Positions 51,501-64,000 of a stretch of DNA of 64,000 nt are shown in pieces. The stretch's first letter is position 1; the number at the start of each line of letters is the position of its first letter. The translations under genes were made by a program, and so were the position numbers. The notes under the pieces were generated by a model. It was not told the origin of the DNA and ran no database searches. It saw only the letters and a list, made by a program, of their open reading frames with translations. The DNA lies in contig NC_086258.1 in the NCBI RefSeq assembly GCF_021018805.1, forward strand, positions 10,890,759-10,954,758, in the 5' to 3' direction. This DNA is from Prinia subflava (Eukaryota > Chordata > Aves > Passeriformes > Cisticolidae).

Positions 51501-54500
51501 GGGGTTCAAAGCCACGGGCTGTGGTGGATGGATGGCAGCTGGCACAGGGGAGCAAGCTGGTTCTCCCCACCTGTGCGGGCTGGGGTCATGCAGGTTACCT
51601 GTACAGGTGGGTCTGCTGCTCTTCCAGCATTTCTGACTTTCCAGAAGAGGAAGAGCTGACCCTCTGCACTCCTTCAGCCCACTATTAATAATCATGCAAG
51701 CTTGAGTCAGTATCTGCCCTCCCCGAGCCCTCCTGGAGGCGTGAGCTGCCGGGGCATTCCCCAGCACCAGGGACATTCCCTGCGGAGGGGCCGACGCTGC
51801 CGCTCGGCAGCCCCGGGCAGGGGCTGGAGCCCGCCGATCCCTGCCTCCAGCAGTGCCAGGAAAGCCAATTGCCCTGGCGTGCAGCAGCTTGCAGTGTCAC
51901 GCAAGGTCAGTTTACCTGACAGCAAGTGTCTAGGGAGGGCTCGGTGGAGCTGCTCACTGCAGTCTTTGGGGATGTGGCTTTTCACAGGCCTAAGCTTTTC
52001 ACCCGCCCTAAGCAGAAGTCACAGTTTAACATCATGAGTTGTCTTCACATTGGGATCTTGGCATAGGCTTCATCTGGCAATAAGAAAAGCTCCCCCTATG
52101 GAGTTTGACCCTGGGGGTCAGGTCCCACTCACACTGGAGTCGATGTGGAAAGTGTGGTGGGGCCCTACATGAACGCTAGCACCGGCAGTGAGGCTGATTG
52201 TTGTTAAGTGTGCAAACAGTGCAAAAATACAAATGGAGTAAAACAATTTGAGGCAGTGTAATCTTGCAGCAATACTCTCTGCACAGCATTGTTCCTTTGA
52301 ACCTGCCAGGCTGACTGCTTGGAGCTGCAACAAATAAGTGATTCAGCTGATGGGAGCAGAAAGTGTTAATAGCACTGACAGCTCCTCTGGTAATGGAGGA
52401 ACAGGCGGATCCTACTACCCGGGATTCCCGCTGCGCCCTGGCTGCTCCTGGCCGGAGCTGCTGTGGAACAAAGTTCCACAGAGGAGGCAGAGTTTGTATT
52501 TCAGCAGCAGCTTTCCTTCATGTCTTGCACCGGGGCTGCAGGGGCACTCATGACCTTTGTGGGGTCGCTGAACTTCTGCGGGGGTGTCCTGAGCTGCAGG
52601 GAGCCGGCACTCTCTGGGGTGTGCAGCTCCCTCCAGCTCCTCCGATCTTGCCTCGCCTCGCAGCCCGTGCTGGGGCTAGTTCCCAGCATGGTTTCGTGAG
52701 TGTAGAATAAATTAGCCATAATGGCGCCTGCATTAATTTAATGTGGGAGAATCCCCAGGGATTCCAGAGCAATTACGGGGAGTGCAGTCCTGCCCAGTGC
52801 AGCGTCCTTCCCATCTTGCTGCTGTTCCCCAGAGAGGGAAGTGGCAGTAAGAGGGGACAGGAGGGCTGGGTGATGCAGTGCTGGTAGCCACAGCATCCTT
52901 GGTGACACAGCCAGTGCGGGGAGGTCTGTGGTCCCACTGCACTCCACGGCTAGCCCAGGCTGCCTGGACTGAGTGCCAGCAGCCGTGGAGCTCGCTCGGC
53001 TGATGTGTCTGCAGAAAGGTTGGAGAACAGGCCCAAGGCAAGTGTGCTGTCTTGGCTGCATTCATGTCCCTTGAACACTGCTTGTCTTGAGTAATTGAAG
53101 CCTGTCCCATTTGTGGCTTTCTTCTTTAAAAAGTCAGCTCATGCTCTGGCAGAGGTTTGTCTGAGTGCGTAGCAGATACATTCAATGACAAGAGTTATAA
53201 CATTGCATTTGTTGGATGCCACAATTAAACCTCAGGTTTTTCACCCAACCATCCAAAAGCTAATTGGATGTTGTCATTCAGTCAGGAATACACACAAACA
53301 AGGGCGATCCACGGCCCTGGATCCCAACAATGTGATTTTCATCACCTTACCAGTCTTTGGGGAGTCTTCAGCTTCCATCTGGAAGTACCTTCAACCCTTT
53401 CCACCTACAGATCTTGAAATAGCTATAACAGAGAGAAAACCAAAATTACATGGAGTTTATTGCCATTTCTGAAGGAAAAAAGTGTTTGAAAAAGTTTATT
53501 CAGGAAGCCAAGGGAAGTTAAGTGGGAGACATTTGCCATTTCATCAGGCTGTTGGTGATAGCCATTCATGTCATAAATGGCTTGTGTCATTTGATGCCAA
53601 AAATAACACGATTTTCCTCCCCAAAGGCCTATAGGGTTTTTTTGCAATAAATGTTTATTTGTTAATAATATACTTTAAACAGTCCAGCCTTGACCTCAAG
53701 TCTCCAAAAGAATCCATCTTCTCTCTGAAAAATCCTGCAAAGTTTGTGTAATTTTTTCTGGGAAGGTGTAATTGATGGCGCAGTGAAGGGCAGTGTGTTT
53801 GCTTTAACTACTGCAGCTGCGTGGATTAACTGTTTATAAGGGCCTACTGTGCTTTGAATGGTGACTTGCTTAGATTTCAGGCTTTAGTTGACAGCACTTC
53901 CTAATTGTTCCTTGGATTTGCTTAAGTTCAATCAGTAAAAATAAATTTCTGCACTGAGCTCACCCATTGTTCTTTCCTCACTGCTGCTTCAAAACCTTTG
54001 AAATGCTCATTTGTAGGAGTTAGATTCCATGGATCACCCTTCAGCCTTGAAATGGGGGTGACCAGGATAGGGGCTGAACTTGTTCTACATCTCCTGTTGA
54101 TTTCAGAAAAAATGTCAGAGGAATTTGGGTGCTGAGCAAATAACCTGTATGCAAATATTTTTGACAGGCTTTCGGGTGTACTAATGGGAGTCTCCAGAGT
54201 CGAACATAGAACTGACAGATATGAAATGTAATTAAATATCCGAGAACGTAACAAGGGATTTTGTAAATATCCGTGATATATAAACCGTTGTTTTGGGAGA
54301 AAATAGTAAGTAAGATAATTAATTTATAATATGTTACACTGTTTTAAATTGCCCTGCCAAAAGCTGGAGTTGGATTTCTGCTGGTAAAGTGTTTGTGGAA
54401 TGCCAGTGACATGTGACCAGTACTACAGTAAGGCAACAATTGTCTCTTCACTAAATCACCAACTACCACTGATTTAACCAATGGTAAATCAAATTTATCA

Positions 54501-55204
54501 GCTGTTTTTGTTCTGCCATCAGCCACTCTGATCCTTCTCTTACGATTTTTCATGTGAACTTTCACTAAACAAGCAAAGTATTAAGGCATTTGTCAGAATT
54601 TTTTTTGTTAGTCCTTAAATGAAAATGTGGTTTTCTAGAACTCTGGAGGACTTATTTCCTTTAAGATCATCTGAGTTGTGGGAGAGAGTTACACATTTAA
54701 TTTCTCAAAGCAGTTCAGCTCCCTGTGCTAGTTTCAGTTCGACAAGCACTTGGATAAAATAAAGAACAGTATGTATAAAATGAATGGAATTCCTTTTTTC
54801 ATTGAACATTTCACATTTGTGGAGGTAAATCGTTTGGATAACATGGACACTCAGGTACTTTGTATAAAGCTTATTTTAGTGGGGCTCCATACCACTAAAT
54901 GGCACTAGTTGTTTGCTAAAATATGTTTGTGGTTTATTAATTGTAACAATTATATTATGCTTTAGAAATCTTTATTTTGAGAATCAAAGCTTCTGACTTG
55001 GGCTGTGCTCCCACATTTAGAAGTTGGCTATTTTTTATCAATCTCCTCGAGTGCAATTTAAGAGACAAAGTTACACACACAACTGGTTGAAGAACCGGGC
55101 ACCTACATGTGCCCAGGCTGTGTGGTAAGTGATCACTTATTTCCCAGGGGCATTTTCTGGGGCAGTCTAGGGCACAGTAACCTGTACCAGCAAGGGTTTG
55201 GCTG

Positions 55205-55466
55205 TTCACAGAATCCCAGGATGGGTAAGGCAGGAAGGGACCATGGTGAGTCACCTGGTCCAATCTCCCCGCTCAGGCAGGGTCATCCCAGAGCACATGG
55301 TACAGGATTGCATCCAGATAGTTCTGGAATATCTTCAGTGAGGGAGACCCTACGCTCTGTCTGGACAGTCTGTTCCAGTGCGTGGTCACCCATGCAATAA
55401 GGAAGTTCTTGTCACATTCAGGTAGAACTTCATGTCCATTGGTTCCTGGCTGTTGTCCAGGGCAGG
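55205..55466 (-). mobile_element. CR1 LINE fragment, 3' region, antisense orientation
   Basis: On the + strand this reads TTCACAGAATCCCAGGATGG, GGAAGGGACCATGG, CCTGGTCCAATCTCCC, CAGGGTCATCCCAGAGCAC and GATAGTTCTGGAATATCTTCAG. It continues with GAGACCCTACGCTCTGTCTG, CAGTCTGTTCCAGTGCGTGG, AAGGAAGTTCTTGTCACATTC and AGGTAGAACTTCATGTCCATT. That is the reverse complement of the avian CR1 3' region, in the right block order. The fragment is about 260 bp, diverged and 5'-truncated, with no coding capacity. The 3' end of the element is at the left. Confidence 0.9.
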
Positions 55467-55575
55467 TACACGTGTAAGCTCATGCAACGGCTGCACAGCC
55501 ATGCAAGTGACCCAGCTGCTGTGTCCAGGGACAGCAGCAGTGCAGCCTCCTGCTCTGCACCAGGCTTTGAGGTCT

Positions 55576-55600
55576 GTCCTGTCCTGTCCTGTCCTGTCCT
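55576..55600. repeat. (GTCCT)5 pentanucleotide microsatellite
   Basis: Five perfect GTCCT units 110 bp beyond the CR1 fragment. Likely length-polymorphic. Confidence 0.9.
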
Positions 55601-58600
55601 CCTCCCTTCTCCTAGAAGTGAGTCCTGTGCAGACCTTGTGGGTGTCCTCTCAAGCCTCCCCGTGCTGCCAGGGCTCCTCTGGTGCCCCTGGCCTGGGTGC
55701 TGCAGCTGGCCCTGGCCGCCCCTGGCCGAGCCTGCAGCACTGCACGGAGGGCACACAGGGGGAGCAGAGGCCAGCACTCCCCTGAAGTTTCTCCTGATTC
55801 ATTCTCAGGTGATTCATGCTCTCAGCATCAGCTGCCTGTTTGTGAAACTGAAAAGAAGCAATCTGAAAGTGAAACAGTCACATTACTGAGGCTAATATGG
55901 ACTTGCTCCTGTAAGAGGATGTTAAAAGTCCCTTTGTTGTACAGAGACTGAGCTTTACCATGTTTTAGTCTTTTTGTCAGCTTTCTTTGGTATTAAATCA
56001 AGTGACAAAACATTTCACTTTATCCCTGTGCATGAGCACTTGTGTTAATTAATTCAGTAACTCTTTTGACCTTCTGTTTGGAAGATCACAACTGGTTCTG
56101 TTCCTGCCCAGACACCAGCATCCCTCAGCACCCTCGGTTGTTCATGTATTTGAAGTGTGGCTGTGGTGGGGATGGCTGGTATCTGTATGCTGTTATATTC
56201 TTGTAATAGCAAACATTAAGAAAGTTAAATGGACAAATGAATAAGAGAAAAAGTACAAAAGCCAAGGAGCAATTAAACGTAACTTTTCATCATGAAAAGG
56301 ATTTCACTGGTTTATCTTCTAATAAGATTATGTCACCGACACAAGTACCTAGGAGCCTGTGATTGACAGCCTCCTGTACTTTTATCAGGCAGTGTGACAC
56401 TAAACCTCGGGGCCTTTTGTCCGATAGAGTGAGCTCACGGAAACTCTCCGTCCTAATCCCCTTATTCATGTCAGGCACAGAAAAGAAGTTCTGATCAGAT
56501 GGCATCTTACAAGAGTGTCACCTCCACCCCCTTGGTGCTGGCTGGACATGGGACATGGGACGCTTTGTTCTCCGGCCGTGCCGTGCTCCTGCCCAGCACC
56601 ACGCAGGCACTGCACAGCTGCTGCCCGGGGAAACTGTGTCTGCTGGGCAGGGGAAGCCCAGAGAGATGGTAGGATGATTTACAGGCTATCTGATTTTGTT
56701 TCTGTTCTGGTTTTATTTCTCTGAAGAATGTAAGACCTTTAAAGGAAATACTTCCTTTTGTGTTGTGTCTGTAAGATCATGTAGTGAAATGTCTCACTGA
56801 GCCTCTTCAAACTTTGCACCCAGGCAAAAGAGTAAGTGGAACTAAACCCCCTATCTTTTCAGAAGCATAGGATCAATGTTGTAGAAGTCACCAATCGATC
56901 CCAATGCTGGTATTATAAGTTTCATAGCTCCAGCCCTTTCTTAGTTGTAGGAATTCCTTTGTGCATATCCCTGCGGTAACCTATTGCAAATAGCGGTTCC
57001 CTGTGGTGCTTTATTTACTTGTCCAACTGTTTGGAAGTCTGTTAGTCTAAAGATCAGATGCTCTGAAACAAATCTTATTACCTTAACCAGCTCTGCAAAT
57101 TCTTCTTTCTCCATTTTTATTGACTTCTTTTCAGCTAGAACTAATACATGTGCAGCAGGTGGGCAAGTACATCTTTCAAAGTTTAGCCCCTCAGATTTAA
57201 CATGAGAAACTATAAATCTTTTTGTTTTCCTTGGAAAATGTGGGAAACCACAGGTATTTGAAGAGTTGCCTCCTCAGTGGATTTGTGAAGTTTATACTGG
57301 TTGCTGTAATTTTTGAAACGCAAGTCTGGGAAATTTTGAAAGAATGCTGCATTCTGGGGCACAGTCCAATTAATTGCTTTTTTCCTTGCATGAAGTGTTT
57401 TCTCAAGCTACAATCAAAAGCAATGGAATAGAAAAGATTTAAGATTTTTTTTCTTTTCATCCAACCTGGCACCACTGGCAGAGAAACTGTGTCAAACTTC
57501 CTCCAACTCATTTGATACAGGCTGGTTCTGTCAGCACTGCTCACCAGTCCCCATTTGAGAAGGCGTGTGCAGCTCCTCCATATTTTTCATCTCTGCGCAC
57601 ATTTTTAAAGTAACTTTAGATGTAATAAGTCAGTGCTAATTAAATGTTTTAAGAAATCATCCTGCAGGAATTCCCCTTTCTTTTTCCTGTCCCCCACCCC
57701 GGCTCCTGGCGACCTCGTGCTCCCCAGTGGGTGCTCACATCCCATCCTGGGCAGATGCTTCATCTCTTGTGGCACTTTGCTCCAGCAGATGTCAAAGTCC
57801 TTTGCAGAGCGACCTGCCTGGGGTTCCTGCAGGCTGGGGCCTGTCCCAGGCACGCTTATCCCTGGGACACACAATTTCTTCCCATGTCTTCTGAGGACCA
57901 GGCTGCCCCAGGAGCCAGGGTGGGAACGTTCCCATGTCTGGGGTGTGTGGAGCCATTCGCTGCTGCTTTGCCTGTGTTTGTTTTTCCACTGTGAGCACCA
58001 GTGGCTGCCAGCATGGAGTGCAAAAGGGAGCATACACAGGATCTTATTTAAAAAAAACAGCACGCAAAGGAACCTGCAAGGCTGCGGCTTTCCTGCAGCA
58101 GAGCATGTTTGCTTTGAACAGCCAGCTCTGCTGGGATCTTGGGAGTGCAATCTGGAGTCAGTTTGCTGTGGCCTCCACAGCACAGACAGGGCTGGAGGTG
58201 CTCTGCTGAACAGAGCATTATGTACCCTGGACATCTGTGAGGCTGGTACGGTCCATAAATGTCTGTAAACTTCTCAGGTCAATTAACTGATAGGTGAATT
58301 GAGCAGACAGTGATGTCAGGGTGAGCTTGGGGAGAAGGTTCAGTAAAACTGTAAAGGGAATCAAAACACCGGCAAAAGCTATACTGAAATGCTGGAGTGT
58401 TTAACAGATACAAAGTGTTAAATGCAAGCAGAGTGATTGGTATGAAGCTGTGTGTGTGTCAGAGAAGGGGACTTCGGAAAGCATCTGAGATCCTGTTAAC
58501 ATCCCGGGTTCAGACCTGAGGGCTGTTTGCCACCCCCTCCCCTCCCCTCTGGAGCTCCACCAGCTGTGGTGCCAGTTTGGGGTGTCCTGCCCTAACACTG

Positions 58601-61600
58601 AACACATCTGTTGCAGAGAGGTGTAGGAAATAAAGGGAGGGAACCAAGCCTCACTGTGCGCCCTGACGCTGCACAGAACAGCTCCTCTTGCTTTCCCTGA
58701 CGTGTCCTGCCCTCCTCGCAAGAGGATCAGTAAACAGGGAAAAAACATCCACCCACAGAGGGTTTGGGCTGGTGCTCCTGCATTAGCAACACTTGATGCT
58801 ACAGCATTCTCTTTGAAAGAAAAATAACATTTGTTTGGACCAAAAAAACCCCACCAACAAATCCCTCGCTTTGGGGATTGAATTTCAGAGCCTCCCTGCT
58901 TTACTCTCAGCCCCCTCTGAAGGCTGAAATGATTTGTGAGCCAGGTCCTGTGACCCAGGGAGTCATCAAGCAGCAGAGAAGGGAAACATTTGGAGTTCAG
59001 AGGGACAGTGAGTTAGATGACCAGTGTAAGACAATGCAGATGTTTCAGATCATGAGGTCTCTGAGGATGATAAGAAAATGCTCCAAACAGCCTCTGGGCT
59101 GGGGTCTTCTCTGCAGCCCTTTTTCCTTGATATAATATTGTCACATCTCACAGGATTGCATTTTTAGAGTTTATCATGGAAGAATCTTGTTGCTTATTGC
59201 TTTAGGTAAATCTGATGAGTAGAGTGGAATTTTAATTTCCCATGGGAAGTGAGTTATTGCTCTGCCCCATGGGTGGGGGCAGGGGCACCCAGGGCAGTGG
59301 TAGTGGGGCTGGGCTCTGTGTGCTGCCAGCCCTGACAGTGGCCCATGGAGGGTTGTCTGAGAGGAGGTGAGCCAGAAAAGCAGGAGGTTTTGGAGAAGAG
59401 TCCAACAATAAGGACATGTCCCATTGTCTTTTCTGATATAGACAGAGATTTCTTGGAAGGAGGACAGGTTCTGGAACAAGGAAAGAAAAATACTGATGGA
59501 GGAAGAGAAGGAGGAAGATAAATCATTCAGGATTCTGACTCAGCAGTAGGTCTGCTAAACATGTAGGCACTGACCACTTGCCATGTAGGCTCAGTCCAGT
59601 CCCAGCCTGTTGATCTTGGTGTTCCTGCCCTTGGGAGGAGTAGAGAACCAGTGGGGCAGCACCCACCTTGTGGACAGGAGCTCAGAGACCCAGCACAGGG
59701 ATTTGAACCTGCACTGCATCCAGGGCAAAGCATCCCTCAGCATCACTGCTGGGCCAAAGAGACGTGTGAGTCTGACACCCAGGTTTGTGAAAAAGTAGGC
59801 CAGAATTATGTCCTGAACACATCTTCAGGCACCAGGAGAGCAGCATTGGCTGTGGAGCCCAGGTTGGAGAAACAAACCCTGATTCTCTCTGGTCTATTGC
59901 TTATCTGGTGAGAAGGAGCAGACACCAATGGTGTTGTGCTTGGGTGGTGCTGCTGTCTCTGCTGGTGACAGACTGTGTCTGTACCCAGGCTCAGTGCGGG
60001 GCGTAGGTCCCAGAGGCCCCGTGGGGCTTGAGCATGGCTTTATTCCCAGACAGGAATCACAGTGACATGCCTAAGAGACCACCCTGAGCACCAAGGTAGG
60101 CATGGGTGCCAGCACCTCATGCTCTCACCAGTCAGTCCCAACACAGCTGAAGTGACAGTGGGCACCTTTTCCTGATTCCATGGAGGAAAGCTCATCCCGT
60201 GCTGCTGCCAGAGTATGTGAGCAGGGGCTGGGGCTGGGCTCACCTCACTGGGTGTGCTGCAGCCACTGCTGTAGCACCAGATCTCGAATTACATGTGCAG
60301 TGAAAAAATAGGATACAGGACTTAAGATACTGGGTGTTAGTTAGTTAGTTTGTTTGTTTTTAAAAAGCCAACTGCCTGTTGGCTTGGGGGAGTGCAGAGA
60401 CTCTCCAAGGTTTTCCTGACATCTGCCCTGCTGGGAGGGGGCTGTGCCCTCACCCGCTGGAGGAGGAGGTGGTGGAGGGAGCCGGAGCTGCCGCCCGTCC
60501 CCGGGCAGGGCCGGGGGCGCCCCGCTCCAGGGCACGGCAGCCAGGTTTGCATCCTGGCACTGCCGCCAAGGGGACTCTGCCTGGAACAATTCCCGTGGAC
60601 GCTGCCAAGCTGGAGCCTGGCAGAAGAGTGAGAATTTCCTAACTGTGACAAATGCCTGCCTGAAAAAATGTGTGTTTATTTATCAGTGGTGCGCTCAATT
60701 AGCCTGAGCTTTGGAAAAGCTGTCTCATTGTTGCGGCAGCCTCCCCTGCCATTTGAACCACCTCTGCTGAGGAAAAGACTAGATAATGTTTTGCTTGAAA
60801 AGAATTTAGGAACTGCTTCTTTCTGGTGCTCCCCTTTGCAGCCCAGCTTTGCCTTCTGATGCTAACTGGAATGGGAACATGCCTTCTTGGTTGTGTTTGC
60901 TACCGTGAGCCAACTTTTTTGGGCCGTTTGTATCTGATGGTAAGTTATTGTTTTCTTATTGGCTACAGCTAAAAAAATGAAACCAGAACTTCGCCCCCAG
61001 AGAACTTCTGTCACAGGGGTTTAATTAGAAAGCCACATCCACGATCTGTGATTGTGATAAAATTTACTTTGTAATTTTGAAGAGGTGGCTGCAAGCTCAG
61101 TGTGGCTCCCCACCAGTGGTACAGACACAGTTTTGCCTTTTGTCTTTGGCATTCAGCATTGGGCTTACGATGGAATCTGAGCGTGGCCTTTATTGTCATT
61201 ATGGTTGAAGGAGCGTTGTTACAGGCATAACTGGAGTTTTGTAAGCATATTCTGGGACATATACTTATGATATTAAAAAGAGGTTTTCAATAACAATTGT
61301 GTTTAGAAACAAATGACTTTGGTTTTCCATTTCTGGGCTGTTCTGTGTGAGGCCAAATGATCAGAGTTCCAGGGATGCAATCTGCTGCATTGACTTTGGG
61401 GTTTCAGGCACAAGAGAAGCAAGCTGCCTACTTTGAAATGGTGCTGAGCTAGCAACAATGCTTCTGCCTCCAAAACAGCTCCACAAAGTACCATCTCTGG
61501 TAATCAGCTGATTTTTTTAGGTCATATGTAAATTAAGAACACATCTGCTTTCCATATGTCTCACATACACAGCTTACATATGTTTTTGGATGTATTATCT

Positions 61601-63099
61601 TAATCATATTTATTGGCCAAAGCAAAAAAAAAATTGAATTTTAAAATATTTTTTGATTCATAATATAAAATCAACAACTATAAAGCAAATGAGTCATGTA
61701 CTGCACTGCTGTTACAATGTACAATTGCAACAAGTATTTAAGGGCTGTATTTCTTCGCTGGATCAAAATCTATAAGCAATTTTACTATCTTTCCTGTATT
61801 TTTGTCTAACAGAGATCTAAAGAAAAATTAATTACACTTCTCTGACTGATTGTTATTCTGCTGAAGTATGGTTCTAATCCTTATTAACATTCTCTAAAGT
61901 CATGCATGAAATATGACTTTTGCACCACACTCTGTGGCATATGTTTTCTCTTTCCAGTGTATTTTTCAAACTATCTTCAACCCTCACTGCTGTTCATTAT
62001 TTTAAGATAGGTTTAAAGTTTGCCACAGTCTCAAAACTGATCCAATACAGAGCATTGCAAGGAAAAAAAATGACACATCATTCTGCTCATGAACACAAAT
62101 TGCTTCTGATTATTTAGCTTTGAATGTTCCCCTCATACTGTTTTTATTAAAAGCCCCAGTATATTTATTCTTGATAGTGTCTTCAATTAAATTAAAAAGA
62201 GTCCCTTTTCTATAGCAGTATGTAAAGAAAATAGTTGTTACAACCGCAAAATTACCGAAAAAACCTGGTTCTAGTAAAGTACTACTTCAGTTCAACAACC
62301 ACAGCACGAAGTTTGCTGTTTTCTTGTAAACTTTCCAGCCATTAGATAAACAGTGTCTGTGTCTTCACACAGAGCTGCACCCTCACATTGTTTGAGGACA
62401 GTTGTTTTTCTGCAGGTCTCTGCAAAATGTATGATCCATTAATCCATTTGTCAGTATTGGAAAATTTGTCCATGTGGATATGGAGTGACTCTTTGGCCAG
62501 TGGTGAGTAGGTCTCTGCTCTAGGAACAGTTCATGTAAGAAATTGCTGGAGGAGGGCAGAGCACTCCAGTTCTGCTCACTGCCTCCCAAGTGCCATTAAT
62601 TTGATCTGTGACAGGGGGAAGGAAAGTTGTTACAAGTGGGATCCTGTAACTTCTGCACACATTGCACACAGCTAGGAATGTTTTCCTTTTCCTCTTATAA
62701 AATAGTGATTTAGGAAAATGGTCTAAGTTTAGCACTTTCTCTAGCTTCTGCTCTGTTTGCTTGACAATACTGATTTTTTTTGAAAACACTGTCTTTTGGT
62801 GCTGTGATGTCACAGCTAATATTGTGCAAAGGTGTAACTGGACCAAACATGTCAGGAACATGTCAGTAACTTTCCATAAATTATTCAGTCTCTTTGGGAA
62901 AACCCCTAATTATGTGTTAACTCATTTTCTACTTCAGAGAAGTTTTGTCTTGAACTTCAGAGTCCAATTGCTGGGAAGCTTTTATTTATTTATCTATTTA
63001 TTCTTTTTCCTTTTTTTTTAATGGGGGGTTCACTGTATTTCTGCTTTAAATTCTTTGTGTGTGAGCTCTGACAGAGAACTGCAAAGGTCTGGCAGAAGT

Positions 63100-63275
63100 A
63101 GGATGTCAGAAATCAAAGAGTGGAGTCTCTTTAAACTCGTTTACAAACAGCCCTGGGAGCACAGGATGCAAAGGTCCCTGCCGAGCCGCTCTCGGTCCTC
63201 GCGCAGCGACTGCCACGCATCCCTGAGCGGATCCCCAAAGTGCTCCAGGCAATAAAGCTGTTTGTGCTTTGAAGG
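63100..63275 (+). other. Isolated CpG-containing block ending in a polyadenylation-like signal
   Basis: A stretch unusually rich in CpG for this part of the intron (CGAGCCGCTCTCGG near 63182-63195, CTCGCGCAGCG near 63199-63209) ends in AATAAA at 63251-63256, followed by GT-rich CTGTTTGTGC. That arrangement resembles a complete polyadenylation site or an LTR R region. I cannot identify an element, a gene or terminal repeats around it, so it may be an old retroposed fragment or a chance arrangement. Confidence 0.25.
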
Positions 63276-64000
63276 CCATGGGGTATGGAGGAGAGGGCTG
63301 TTTGAAACATGTCACTTTGAACTGTGTTGGAGGGTCGCAGGGAGCTGGCCACCTCCATCCCTCGGAGGTCTGGTTCCAGTCTGCGAGCCCCGGAGCCAGC
63401 CCCATCGTCTGCTCAGGTGGCCCCACTGTGAGATGTCAGGCTGATAAGTGAAAGTAGAGACTTTCGAGAGAAGATCAAGAGTTTACTGCTTGCACTGCAT
63501 CCCTCTCTAAGTGTAAGAGTTCAATATGGCAACAAAAGGGGTTTCCTGCCTGCAGACAGATGCTGCCTTTTCAAAATGTTGCTTTACATTTGAAGCCTCA
63601 GCATATGCTGTAATAAAGGCCATCCTGAAACTTCAATGGATTGCATCATAAGGAAATTCAGAGAGGAAGGAGCTTTAGGTGGAGCTGTGGAATCTTTTAT
63701 GAATTAATCCTCTGTGAAAAAAATGGGACCGTCAAGCTGGGGTCAGTCACGGCTCAGGATCAGTGCTGTCTTGTGCTTTAGCTCTGCTAGCATTCTTGCC
63801 AAGATGACTGGGTAGGGAAGAGGGGCTGGAATGCCACTGAAACAACCAAATTGTGGTGCTGCAGAGGGGAAAAATAAAAAAGAAAATGTTGATGCCATGT
63901 TTCCTGCCCAAAGGGTACACTGGCCTGTTAGCTGATCTGCAGAACTTAGGTCGGTGCAGGATGATGCTACATTTAGCCAGCTGCTGTACCAAGAGGTGGG
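63276..64000. other. Intron 2 DNA at the right edge, nothing recognised
   Basis: Mixed single-copy sequence with no exon, RNA gene or repeat visible. It presumably continues as LMX1B intron 2. Confidence 0.4.

Overview
This window looks like a vertebrate nuclear genome, most probably a bird. Three things point there: a recognisable LMX1B orthologue with vertebrate introns, two degraded CR1 LINE fragments with the avian-type 3' end, and very low interspersed-repeat content with no L1- or Alu-like sequence. Crocodilians and turtles also carry CR1, so 'bird' is an inference. The species cannot be named from the sequence alone.

The only protein-coding gene I can support is LMX1B, a LIM-homeodomain transcription factor, on the + strand. 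Its first two coding exons lie at 42141-42279 and 42597-42783 and encode the N-terminus and the first LIM zinc-binding domain. The reading frame leaves exon 2 at a good GTAAGG donor. I found no match to exon 3 (second LIM domain) or the homeodomain, so intron 2 continues past the right edge and the gene is incomplete here.

Layout. Bases 1-33650 are gene-free upstream DNA: AT-rich single-copy sequence, several GC-rich minisatellites (about 7.55, 9.93-10.09, 14.36-14.63 and 14.72-14.90 kb), one CR1 fragment, an exact 53-bp direct repeat, a good CTCF-like motif, and a few homeodomain/SOX/POU-motif-dense patches that look like enhancer candidates. Bases 33660-43560 form a nearly continuous CpG-island complex around the LMX1B promoter and first exons, broken by AT-rich islands. 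Bases 43561-64000 are intron 2: an enhancer-like start, two internal CpG-rich islands (about 46.4-47.5 and 48.2-48.6 kb, the first with a perfect CRE), purine-rich simple repeats, and a second CR1 fragment.

The whole window therefore reads as the regulatory domain and 5' end of one developmental control gene. Most long open frames come from GC-rich or tandemly repeated DNA and are not annotated as genes. I saw no tRNA, rRNA, CRISPR array, complete transposon or viral gene. Regulatory calls rest on motif reading only; I could not run conservation, chromatin or database comparisons.
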